NCBI RefSeq assembly: GCF_031732815.1 | Contig: NZ_JAVMKF010000299.1 | Span: forward strand, 1-13,954 | Direction: 5' to 3' | Source of the DNA: Accumulibacter sp031732815 | GTDB lineage: Bacteria; Pseudomonadota; Gammaproteobacteria; Burkholderiales; Rhodocyclaceae | DNA length: 13,954 bases | Shown: piece after piece, positions 1-7,697 of the stretch | How positions within the stretch are numbered: the first letter of the stretch is position 1 | How the letters are laid out: every line of letters begins with the position of its first letter | Program-made: the position numbers and the translations under genes | Notes under the pieces: generated by a model | The model's input: only the letters and a program-made list of their open reading frames with translations | Database searches by the model: none | Told to the model about the DNA's origin: nothing

Positions 1-1650
1 GACCTTGCGGATGCGTGAACCGGAAAGCGAGGTATTGGTCAGCCGGGTGCGAATCTCCTTGTCGCGAATCTTCACGACGTACTCATCCTGCGCGTAGAGC
101 TCGACAGTCTTCGGCCACATGTCGAGCAGCTTTCTTGCCCGCGGGTCGAGTTGGCTGTCCTTCCAGGTGATCAACTCGTCGAAGTCGCCCGCCGCTTTGC
201 CGCAGCCAACGAAGAGCGCTTTTGCCGTGCGCAGGGCCTGCCGCTGGTGAGCGACCTGCGCCTGTTCCGCCGTATGCGCGTGATAGCTGCGGACGGCCTC
301 GGCGATTTCGGCCAGATAGCGCACCCGCTGCGGGGGGACGATGGCGCGCTGGTTTGAAGACTTGCGCACGCCGACCAGCGGCAGCTTGCCGCGCTTGAGC
401 TTGAGGCCACAGGCGCCCAGCTTGGCGATGATCGCCTGGTACAGGCCGGTGATTCCGTCGTCGTTGAAACGGGCGGCGATCGTACCAAAGACCGGCATTT
501 CCTCGAGCCCCTGGGAAAACGCTTCGTGATTGCGCTGATACTGCTTGCGGACATCGCGCAGGGCATCCTCGGCGCCCTTGCGGTCGAACTTGTTGATCGC
601 CACGAAATCGGCGAAATCGAGCATGTCGATCTTCTCGAGTTGCGATGCCGCACCGAATTCCGGCGTCATGACATAGAGCGAGGCGTCGACCAGCGGAACG
701 ATCGCGGCATTGCCCTGCCCGATGCCGGAGGTTTCGACGATCACCAGATCGAAGCCGGCAAGCTTGCAGGCGGCAATGACCTCCGGCAGGGCAGCGGAGA
801 CCTCCGAACCGGTCTCTCGCGTCGCCAGCGAGCGCATGTAGATATTCGGATGCTCAATGGCATTCATCCGGATGCGGTCGCCGAGCAGCGCGCCGCCGGT
901 GCGCTTGCGTGAGGGGTCGATCGAGATGATCGCCAGACGCAGGGTGTCCGCCTGATCGATGCGGAAACGACGCACAACCTCGTCAGTGAGCGACGACTTG
1001 CCGGCACCGCCGGTACCCGTGATGCCCAGCGTTGGCACCTTGGCCGCTGCCGCTGCCTGAACGATCTTCTTGCGCAGCGCTTCCGGGTAGACGCCGTTTT
1101 CCAGTGCCGTGATGATTTGCGCCAGTTTGCGCCGATCACCAGCCTTCAAGGCAGCCAGCACGGCGTCCGGGTCTTTCGGCGCAAGGCCGGAAACATCGAC
1201 GTCGGCCCGGCTGACGACTTCGTTGATCATCCCCTGCAAGCCCATCGTCTGGCCGTCTTCCGGCGAGTAGATGCGAGCGACACCGTAGGCGTGCAACTCG
1301 GCGATCTCGCTCGGCACGATGACGCCGCCGCCGCCGCCAAAAACCTGAATGTTCTCCCCACCCCCCGCTTTCAGCAGGTCGATCATGTACTTGAAGAACT
1401 CGACATGGCCGCCCTGGTAGGAGGTGATGGCGATTCCCTGCACATCCTCCTGCAGCGCGGCATTGACGATTTCCTGAACGGAACGGTTGTGCCCGAGATG
1501 GATCACCTCGGCGCCGGTCGATTGCAGAATCCGGCGCATGATGTTGATCGATGCGTCGTGCCCGTCGAACAGCGAAGCAGCGGTGACGAAGCGCACCTTG
1601 TGCTTGGGTTTGTAGGGCGAGAGCTTCTTGGCGATGGAAAGATCGGTCAT
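1..1650 (-). CDS. icmF: Fused acyl-CoA (isobutyryl-CoA) mutase IcmF, N-terminal half; gene cut by window edge
   Basis: The reading frame stays open from the ATG at 1650 to base 1, giving 550 codons with no stop. The translation shows the IcmF order of domains. A B12-binding domain comes first (about residues 17-150), with the cobalt-ligand motif FDGHD (His31), then SYQGGH and a glycine run FGGGGG. A MeaB/ArgK-type G domain follows, with Walker A GTGGAGKS at 212-219, ETSGIGQG at 306-313 and the guanine-specificity motif NKFD at 353-356. A linker leads toward the mutase barrel. Family knowledge: IcmF interconverts isobutyryl-CoA and n-butyryl-CoA with adenosylcobalamin, and its G domain loads and repairs the cofactor. 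The full protein is about 1,090 residues, so the catalytic TIM barrel and substrate-selecting residues lie outside the window. Exact substrate (isobutyryl, isovaleryl or similar) therefore cannot be judged. A GGAG lies 9 nt before the ATG. A divergent AraC-type gene is its likely regulator. Confidence 0.93.
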   Translation of the reverse strand, partial: MTDLSIAKKLSPYKPKHKVRFVTAASLFDGHDASINIMRRILQSTGAEVIHLGHNRSVQEIVNAALQEDVQGIAITSYQGGHVEFFKYMIDLLKAGGGENIQVFGGGGGVIVPSEIAELHAYGVARIYSPEDGQTMGLQGMINEVVSRADVDVSGLAPKDPDAVLAALKAGDRRKLAQIITALENGVYPEALRKKIVQAAAAAKVPTLGITGTGGAGKSSLTDEVVRRFRIDQADTLRLAIISIDPSRKRTGGALLGDRIRMNAIEHPNIYMRSLATRETGSEVSAALPEVIAACKLAGFDLVIVETSGIGQGNAAIVPLVDASLYVMTPEFGAASQLEKIDMLDFADFVAINKFDRKGAEDALRDVRKQYQRNHEAFSQGLEEMPVFGTIAARFNDDGITGLYQAIIAKLGACGLKLKRGKLPLVGVRKSSNQRAIVPPQRVRYLAEIAEAVRSYHAHTAEQAQVAHQRQALRTAKALFVGCGKAAGDFDELITWKDSQLDPRARKLLDMWPKTVELYAQDEYVVKIRDKEIRTRLTNTSLSGSRIRKV

Positions 1651-1820
1651 GAGGTTCGGCTCCAAGAGAATCAGTCAGGTCGTTCAGCTAGCCAGGAACG
1701 ACGCGCGGACGCACATGGTAGGAAGTTGACGGCAAGAAAGCCATTACCCGATGCGCCTTGCACAATGTAATTTCTGCCAACTTGAATTATTCTGTCAATA
1801 CACAGTGTTGCGAGGAGACG
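1651..1820. promoter_or_regulatory. Divergent intergenic region between icmF and the AraC-type gene
   Basis: This 170-bp gap separates two divergent starts and must hold the 5' control regions of both. Bases about 1765-1805 are clearly more AT-rich than the surrounding coding DNA, as expected for promoters in a GC-rich genome. A short inverted pair, CTGT (1792-1795) and ACAG (1802-1805), lies in this island. I see no convincing longer operator. AraC-type regulators usually bind asymmetric direct repeats, which are hard to recognise by eye, so no binding site is assigned. Confidence 0.6.
1770..1798 (-). promoter_or_regulatory. Candidate sigma-70 promoter for icmF
   Basis: On the minus strand a perfect -35 hexamer TTGACA (1798-1793) is followed after exactly 17 nt by AGAAAT (1775-1770). 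The latter matches only the last three bases of TATAAT. Transcription would start near 1763 and give a leader of about 110 nt before the icmF ATG. The strong -35 and correct spacing support it, and the weak -10 argues for an activated promoter or for chance. Confidence 0.35.
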
Positions 1821-2918
1821 ATGAACGACCCTGAGAAGACTGCCAACGGCGAGCTGCCGACTCGCATGCCGCACACCGGAGGGCATGGCCCGGCCCCCCG
1901 GGCGACGGTGGCGATCGCCTTCGTGCACGGCATGCTGGCCGGCCTGCGGCACGCCGGTCGTGACCCGGCAGCCCTGCTTCGACGCGCGCAGCTGGCGCCC
2001 GAACTGCTGGGCGAGGCAACGGCGCGCGTTCCCGTCGACCGTTACGCCGATCTCTACAATCTGACCAACCAGGAACTTGATGACGAGGGCTTTGCTCTGT
2101 TTTCAGTGCCGATGCGAATCGGCACTTTCGAGTTCCTTTGTCGCAGCGTGATAACCGCGCCGACCCTGGCGGAAGCGATCGCCCGCAGCATCCGCTTCCT
2201 GCGGCTGGTCCTGCCCGATCTGAAGGTCAGCCTGAGCGGCGACGCGGAGCAGGCCAGACTGATCATCGAAGAGATGCGGCCGTTGTCGGTCGGACGCATT
2301 TTTGCTTTCGAATGGTTGCTGCGCTTGTTGCATGGGCTGTTCTCCTGGCTCGTCGGGCGCGTCCTGGTCCTCGACTCGGTAAGCTTTCCCTACCCGCGCC
2401 CAGCGCATGCGGACGACTACGCGCTGATCTACACGGCACAATCGACGTTCGATACGCCGACGTTGGCCGCCAGTTTCGCCGCCAACCTGCTCGATCTGCC
2501 GATTCGTCGCGACGAAGCCGCGCTGCAGGCTTTCCTCGACGGAGCTCCCGGCAAGCTGACGACGCTCTATCGACGCGACCGCGAAATGGTCCTGCGCGTC
2601 CGCAACGTTTTGCGCGAGAGTCTGCCCGGCGCGCCTTCGCAGGCGGCGGTGGCGCGCGCCCTGCACCTGTCGCCACGCACGCTGCATCGCCGGCTGGAAG
2701 ACGAGGGGTCCTGCTTTCAGGCGGTCAAGGATGCCTTGCGGCGCGATCTGGCGATCAGCAGGCTGGCCAAGAGCACGCTGCCGATCGCGCGCATCGCTGG
2801 CGAGCTCGGCTTTGCCGATACTGCCGCCTTCTATCGCGCGTTTCGACGATGGACAGGAATGGGACCTGCCGGCTACCGCCGGAAACTGCAAAGCCTCGCC
2901 CAGCGACAACCGACCTGA
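1821..2918 (+). CDS. AraC-family transcriptional regulator with Arabinose_bd-type N-terminal domain
   Basis: 365 residues from the ATG at 1821. Residues about 30-225 resemble the Arabinose_bd (PF12625) ligand domain seen in OruR/GadX-like AraC proteins. The end is a classic double helix-turn-helix: first helix pair about 273-296 (SQAAVARALHLSPRTLHRRL), second about 320-345 (IARIAGELGF, then AFYRAFRRWTG). Such proteins usually activate a neighbouring catabolic operon when a small metabolite binds. The gene is divergent from icmF, so control of acyl-CoA mutase and its pathway is the natural inference; the inducer is unknown. The start at 1821 has GAGGAG just before it, with a short 3-nt spacer. 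The in-frame ATG at 1866 is an alternative, because the first 25 or so residues are low-complexity and dispensable-looking. The longer ATG at 1758 would run through the presumed promoter and is disfavoured. No obvious terminator is seen in the 102-bp convergent gap to the next gene. Confidence 0.88.
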   Translation: MNDPEKTANGELPTRMPHTGGHGPAPRATVAIAFVHGMLAGLRHAGRDPAALLRRAQLAPELLGEATARVPVDRYADLYNLTNQELDDEGFALFSVPMRIGTFEFLCRSVITAPTLAEAIARSIRFLRLVLPDLKVSLSGDAEQARLIIEEMRPLSVGRIFAFEWLLRLLHGLFSWLVGRVLVLDSVSFPYPRPAHADDYALIYTAQSTFDTPTLAASFAANLLDLPIRRDEAALQAFLDGAPGKLTTLYRRDREMVLRVRNVLRESLPGAPSQAAVARALHLSPRTLHRRLEDEGSCFQAVKDALRRDLAISRLAKSTLPIARIAGELGFADTAAFYRAFRRWTGMGPAGYRRKLQSLAQRQPT

Positions 2919-3020
2919 CCGGGCGGATCGGCGAGGAGGGACGGAAAAGCGTCTTGGCGGCGGTGCCCAAAGGTCGCTCGGGTGCAGGGTCGGGTCGGCG
3001 TGCTGCGGGCTCGGCGTCGA

Positions 3021-4331
3021 TCACTTTTCGATCATGAAGCGAGTGGCATTCTCGAGGTCTGCGTGCGTGCTTCCGCCGTAAAGTGCGTTGACGAACTTGC
3101 GCCAGTTGAGATCCGGTTCTCCCATCTGGAAACCGTAGATACCGCCATCCGATTCGCGCGACGCGCAAACCTGGATGCGCGACACCTCGGCAGGCCCCAA
3201 TTGAATGATGACTTCGCCCCAGACGTTGATCGGCACGTTCTTTACCGCGTGCGCGAGGAATCCATAGCGCGAGAGCTGAAAAATCTCCAGTCCAGCCGTG
3301 TTTTCAGTGCCATCGGGCGAAAGCACGGTGAATCTGGCCGGGCACCTGACCGAAAAGCGACGGTGCCGCCGACGGCTCTTGTCGTCCTGGTTTCCTTCCG
3401 GGACGACCGGCAGAACATCACGATAAGCCGGCAAGTCATAGATCGTATGCAGCAGACACTTCTTGCGGTCGCTCAACTGGGCAAAGACGTTTGTCCTGAC
3501 GTTGAAGAAGTAGTTGAGCAGCTCGGGCGTGAGCACGGGATCGTTGGTCGTATAGAAGCGGCGCGGGGGTAGCTTGATATTGGGCAGTTGCACTTCGGTG
3601 AAGAAAGCATGCAGGTTCTTTTTGGGCGGCCGCGAGCCATAGTTCTTCTTGAAGATTGCCGGCGCCGAGCGCAGGTCCAGCGTTGCCCCGACGGCGGGTG
3701 CGCCGTTGACGAAATCGTAGTTTTCCACCACGTTCTGCGTCAGCCGCTCGAAGAAGAGCAGCGACTCGTACATTTCGATGTGCGCCGGATTGACCGCAAT
3801 GACCAGGTGCCGGGTGTCGAAAAACGTCGTGCAATACTCGTACATGAACTTCATCAGCGGAAAAAGGATGCTGCCGCCGGTCCGTCGGAAGCGCTTATGA
3901 ATGGCCAGAGCCGACACTTCGGCAATCTTGCCCTTCTTTTCCCGAATGGCCGTCAGATCGAAGATCCTCTGTAGCGGGAAGCCGAGGACGCTCTCGCGGA
4001 TCAGCGAGAGCGTGCCGACAACCTCACCATCGTACTTCGCGCAAAGCGTTGTTGTCGTTGGCAGTGCGTGGTAGATCGTCACCCGCATGCCGGAGGGATC
4101 AGGTTTCATGAATCCGCTGCCAACGTAGGCGTCGTGCAGCAAGGTGAAACAGGCTTCGAGTTCCTCCTGGGTTTCGGCAATCTTCAAGACCAGTCGGTCG
4201 CTCGGCGCGGGATTGCAGTCTACGAAGTTACGGTACACGGCAAAACGCCGTTTTCTGGGAAGAAAGTTGAACGCCCTTCGCAGCATCCCGTGCATCAGTT
4301 TGCGTACCGGCAAGGCAATTTTCCTGATCAT
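3021..4331 (-). CDS. GNAT-type N-acyltransferase (FeeM-like) fused to a C-terminal PilZ domain
   Basis: 436 residues. Residues 3-30 are strongly basic and amphipathic (many Arg/Lys), which could bring the enzyme to the membrane. Residues about 45-235 look like the N-acyl amino acid synthase/FeeM branch of the GNAT fold. Seen there are the strand IAEVSALAIHKRFRR (136-150), a phosphate-loop-like RRTGGSILF (149-157) and a late VNPAHIEMYESLLFFERL segment (180-197). Members of this branch move long acyl chains, often from acyl-carrier protein, to an amine; the acceptor here is unknown. Residues about 319-420 form a PilZ-like domain with the arginine cluster RRRHRR (320-325) and QLSRYG (352-357). 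The canonical c-di-GMP motif is RxxxR followed by (D/N)xSxxG, so the D/N position is Gln352 here. GAGGGG lies 6 nt before the ATG. The gene stands alone, convergent with the AraC gene. An exosortase-associated acyltransferase relative is the main alternative reading of the first domain. Confidence 0.75.
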   Translation of the reverse strand: MIRKIALPVRKLMHGMLRRAFNFLPRKRRFAVYRNFVDCNPAPSDRLVLKIAETQEELEACFTLLHDAYVGSGFMKPDPSGMRVTIYHALPTTTTLCAKYDGEVVGTLSLIRESVLGFPLQRIFDLTAIREKKGKIAEVSALAIHKRFRRTGGSILFPLMKFMYEYCTTFFDTRHLVIAVNPAHIEMYESLLFFERLTQNVVENYDFVNGAPAVGATLDLRSAPAIFKKNYGSRPPKKNLHAFFTEVQLPNIKLPPRRFYTTNDPVLTPELLNYFFNVRTNVFAQLSDRKKCLLHTIYDLPAYRDVLPVVPEGNQDDKSRRRHRRFSVRCPARFTVLSPDGTENTAGLEIFQLSRYGFLAHAVKNVPINVWGEVIIQLGPAEVSRIQVCASRESDGGIYGFQMGEPDLNWRKFVNALYGGSTHADLENATRFMIEK

Positions 4332-4454
4332 TCACATCCCCTCAGCAACGAACAAGCTCCGCCGAAAACACTCTTCATCGCTGGTAAGAACTCCCATGCT
4401 GCAGTCGATGGCCAAATGACCTAGAGCAATCGTGTACTGTACCGAAATCCGCGC

Positions 4455-4496
4455 GCAAGGTGCAGCGCGTCAGCGCGCTGCCGGGCGCCGCCTTGC
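4455..4496. repeat. Nested GC-rich inverted repeat between the RND gene and the acyltransferase-PilZ gene
   Basis: The core is a perfect 8-bp inverted repeat, GCAGCGCG (4462-4469) and CGCGCTGC (4474-4481), with a 4-nt loop TCAG. It is flanked by a second matching pair, GCAAGG (4455-4460) and CCTTGC (4491-4496). It sits about 110 bp past the RND stop codon in the 260-bp gap before the next minus-strand gene. No T-run follows on either strand, so it is not a textbook Rho-independent terminator. It could be a 3' mRNA-stabilising or Rho-associated structure. The rest of the gap (4332-4591) shows no recognisable gene, and I find no clear promoter for the acyltransferase gene in it. Confidence 0.5.
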
Positions 4497-4591
4497 CGCT
4501 ATCTTACCAAACACCGTTTCGCCGGATTCTGTCTGTGACAACGGGCGACGCGCAATCGTGCGCCATGGTGCGTGAAGTCCTCGTCCACGCT

Positions 4592-7500
4592 TCAGGCGTG
4601 CCGATGGGTGGGTCGACGCACACCCAGGTGACCGGTCAGACGTTCGAGAAAGACATAGATCACCGGAGTCAGGTAGAGCGTCAGAAACTGCGAAGCGAGC
4701 AGGCCGCCGACGACCGCCAAGCCCAGCGGCTGCCGTACGTCACCGCCTGCGCCCAGGCCGAGAGCGATCGGCAGCGTGCCGGCGAGAGCGGCCATCGTCG
4801 TCATCATGATCGGCCGAAAGCGGACGACGCTTGCCTCGAAGATCGCCATCGATGCCGGTCGACCGTCCTGGCGCTGGCGCACCAGGGCGAAATCGATCAT
4901 CATGATAGCGTTCTTCTTGACGATGCCGATCAACATGATGATTCCGACGAAGGCGTAGAGGCTCAGATCGACGCGAAAGATCATTAGCGTAAGCAAGGCA
5001 CCGAGGCCAGCCGCCGGCAGGCCGGACAGGATGGTCAGCGGATGCACGAAGCTCTCATAGAGAATTCCCAGCACGAGATAGACCACCAGCACGGCGATCA
5101 GAAGGAGAATTCCCAGCCCCTGCAGCGAGGATTCGAAAGCTTGCGCCGTTCCCTGCAGACTGGTGCTCAGTGAAACCGGCAGCTTGAGTTCTTTTTCCAG
5201 TGCCTTGACGCGGCTTACCGCCTCGCCGAGCGAGACGCCCGGCAAGAGATTGAAGGAAATCGTCACCGAGGGGAGTTGCCCCTGGTGGTTGACGGTCAGC
5301 GCCTGCGTCTTGCGGCTCACCTGGGCGACCGTGTCCAGCGGTACCAGGCGGCCACTGGCGGCGCGCACGTGGAGGCGTGAGAGCATCGACGGATCGGCCT
5401 GGAATTCGCGCGCAACCTCGATGATCACCTGGTACTGGTTGGTTGAACCGTAGATCGTCGAAATCTGGCGCGCACTGAAGGCACTTTGCAAGGCGTCTTC
5501 AACTTGCGCAAAGCTCAGGCCCAGCGTCGTCAGCTTGTCACGATCGACTTCAAGTGCGACGACCGGACTGAGGTTGTTGAGGTTGCTCGTCACATCGATC
5601 AACCCGGGTAGGGCACGAATCCGCCCGAGCAACGTATTCGTCCACTGATACAGTTCGTCGAGATCGGCGTCCTGCAAGGTGTATTGGTACTGCGCAGCGG
5701 TGATCTGTCCGCCGATGCGAATCACCGGCGGGTTCTGCAGATACACCTTCAGGCCGGGGACGGCGGCGAGCTTGGGTCTGAGTTCCTGGATCACCTCGTC
5801 GGGCGTCAGTCGGCGCTCGCCCGGCGGTTTCAGCAGCATGAAGATCGTTCCGGTATTCGCGGTTGGCCGGATGCCGCCGGCGCCGACCGACGACATGAAC
5901 GAGCGGATGTTCGGGTCACGCGCAACGATCGCGGCGGCTGCCCGCTGATGCTCGACCATCGAGGCGAAGGACGCGTCCTGAGCAGCTTCGGTGAAGGCAA
6001 TCAGTCGTCCGCTGTCGCCGCTCGGGATGAAATCCTTCGGAACGATGGCGAACAGGGCGCCGGTGGCCAGCAGGCTGGCGCTAAAGGTGGCCAGAACCCA
6101 TCCCGGCCGCGCCATTGCCCAAGCCAGACTGCGTTCGTAGGCCGCCAGCAAAGCAGCGAAGAAGGCTTCGAAGAGAGCGAACACTCGGCCGTGCTGCTGC
6201 TGCGCGGCGGGCTGCAGATAGCGGCTGCAGAGCATTGGCGTGAGGGTCAGCGAGACGAAACCGGAAACCAGAATCGCAATGCAGATGGTCACCGCGAACT
6301 CGCGCAGGAGGCGACCGACGATGCCGCTCATGAAAAGCACTGGAATGAACACGGCAACCAGCGATAGCGTCATCGAGACGATCGTGAAACCGATTTCCCG
6401 CGCCCCGTTGATCGCCGCAGCGAAAGGCGCCGCGCCCGCTTCAAGATGGCGAACGATGTTCTCCAGCATGACAATGGCGTCGTCGACGACAAAGCCGACG
6501 GCGAGCGTCAGGGCAAGCAGTGAGAGGTTGTCCAGGCTATAGTCGAGCAGATGCATCGCAGCAAAGGTGCCGATCAGCGATATTGGCAGGGCCAGGCTGG
6601 GAATCAGCGTCGCCGAGGCGTTGCGCAGAAAGACGAGGATGACCAGGACGACGAGAAAACCGGCGAGCAGCAGCGTGAACTGCACATCCTCGATCGCTTC
6701 GCGGATCGAAATGCTGCGATCGTAGAGGATGTTCATCGTGATCGCCGCTGGCAGTTTGGCCTGGAAACCGGGCAGTATCTTGCGGATCGCATCGACTGTC
6801 GCGATCGTGTTGGCGCCCGGCTGACGTTGAATCGCCAGAACGATGGCGCGCTGGTCGACGTTCCAACTGGCTATCCGGTCGTTCTCGACGCCATCGACCG
6901 GCGTCGCCACCTCTTCCAGGCGAACCGGCGCGCCGTTGCGCCAGGCAATGATCAGCGGCCGAAAAGCCGCAGCGTTCGACAGTTGCCCATTGTCCTTCAA
7001 GGCAAAGGTCTGTCGGGTGCCGTCAAAGCTGCCGATCGGCTGGTTGACGTTGGCTTGTGCGATCGCCTGCTGCAGTTCATCGATCCCCAGGCCGCGTGCC
7101 GCCAGGCGATCGAGGTCGGCGCGAATTCGTACCGCGTATTTCTGCGCACCCAGGACCTGAACCTGGGCAACGCCTGGAATCGTGGACAGGCGTTGCGCCA
7201 ACTGCGTCTGGGCATACTCGTCGACCAGCGGCAGTGGCAGGGTGGTCGACGAGAGGGCAACGTAGAAAATCGGCGAGTCGGCCGGGTTCACTTTTCGGAA
7301 CGACGGCGGTGCGGGCAGGTTCGGCGGCAGCTTGCGCAAGGCGCCGGAGATTGCCGATTGCACGTCCTGGGCGGCGGCATCGATGCTGCGCTCGAGCGAG
7401 AACTGCAGGGTTATCGAGGTCGATCCCTGGGCACTCGTCGAACTCATCGAGTCCAGCCCGGCAATGGTCGAGAACTGACTTTCGAGTGGCGTCGCGACCG

Positions 7501-7684
7501 CCGCTGCCATCGTTTCCGGCGATGCCCCGGGCAGAGTGGCGGTGACCGAGATGGTCGGAAAGTCGACGCTTGGCAGTTCGGCCACCGGCAGCCCACGGTA
7601 GGCGATGATCCCGAAAATGAGCAGCCCGACGACGAGCAGCGTGGTCATCACCGGGCGGCGTATGCAGAGTTCGGAAAGCTGCAT
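4592..7684 (-). CDS. RND efflux pump inner-membrane subunit (AcrB/MdtBC-like, HAE-1 type)
   Basis: 1,030 residues, the usual length for the AcrB superfamily. It starts with the typical cytoplasmic helix and first membrane span (SELCIRRPVMTTLLVVGLL). A large periplasmic loop, a block of membrane helices from about 335, a second loop and a second helix block (from about 865 to 1018) follow. Proton-relay residues are present: Asp401-Asp402 in the fourth span (GFVVDDAIVMLEN) and a lysine in the tenth (IVKKNAIMMIDF, Lys924). The VDD and KN patterns fit drug/amphiphile exporters (MdtB/MdtC-like) better than the heavy-metal CzcA branch. Such trimers take substrates from the periplasm or inner membrane and pass them, by proton antiport, to an adaptor and an outer-membrane channel. 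The adaptor gene ends 13 bp upstream, and the weak Shine-Dalgarno suggests translational coupling to it. No outer-membrane factor gene is in the window. The substrate cannot be told from sequence. Confidence 0.95.
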   Translation of the reverse strand: MQLSELCIRRPVMTTLLVVGLLIFGIIAYRGLPVAELPSVDFPTISVTATLPGASPETMAAAVATPLESQFSTIAGLDSMSSTSAQGSTSITLQFSLERSIDAAAQDVQSAISGALRKLPPNLPAPPSFRKVNPADSPIFYVALSSTTLPLPLVDEYAQTQLAQRLSTIPGVAQVQVLGAQKYAVRIRADLDRLAARGLGIDELQQAIAQANVNQPIGSFDGTRQTFALKDNGQLSNAAAFRPLIIAWRNGAPVRLEEVATPVDGVENDRIASWNVDQRAIVLAIQRQPGANTIATVDAIRKILPGFQAKLPAAITMNILYDRSISIREAIEDVQFTLLLAGFLVVLVILVFLRNASATLIPSLALPISLIGTFAAMHLLDYSLDNLSLLALTLAVGFVVDDAIVMLENIVRHLEAGAAPFAAAINGAREIGFTIVSMTLSLVAVFIPVLFMSGIVGRLLREFAVTICIAILVSGFVSLTLTPMLCSRYLQPAAQQQHGRVFALFEAFFAALLAAYERSLAWAMARPGWVLATFSASLLATGALFAIVPKDFIPSGDSGRLIAFTEAAQDASFASMVEHQRAAAAIVARDPNIRSFMSSVGAGGIRPTANTGTIFMLLKPPGERRLTPDEVIQELRPKLAAVPGLKVYLQNPPVIRIGGQITAAQYQYTLQDADLDELYQWTNTLLGRIRALPGLIDVTSNLNNLSPVVALEVDRDKLTTLGLSFAQVEDALQSAFSARQISTIYGSTNQYQVIIEVAREFQADPSMLSRLHVRAASGRLVPLDTVAQVSRKTQALTVNHQGQLPSVTISFNLLPGVSLGEAVSRVKALEKELKLPVSLSTSLQGTAQAFESSLQGLGILLLIAVLVVYLVLGILYESFVHPLTILSGLPAAGLGALLTLMIFRVDLSLYAFVGIIMLIGIVKKNAIMMIDFALVRQRQDGRPASMAIFEASVVRFRPIMMTTMAALAGTLPIALGLGAGGDVRQPLGLAVVGGLLASQFLTLYLTPVIYVFLERLTGHLGVRRPTHRHA

Positions 7685-7697
7685 CGGCCGGCGCTTT

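Noticed and set aside
2138..3037. Plus-strand open frame overlapping the AraC-type gene in another frame
   Set aside because: It is Arg/Ala/Gly-rich without domains. The AraC frame has a complete sensor and double helix-turn-helix.
4435..4443. Short palindrome GTAC-T-GTAC upstream of the acyltransferase-PilZ gene
   Set aside because: It is only 9 bp, does not extend in either flank, and no promoter could be placed next to it, so it is likely chance.
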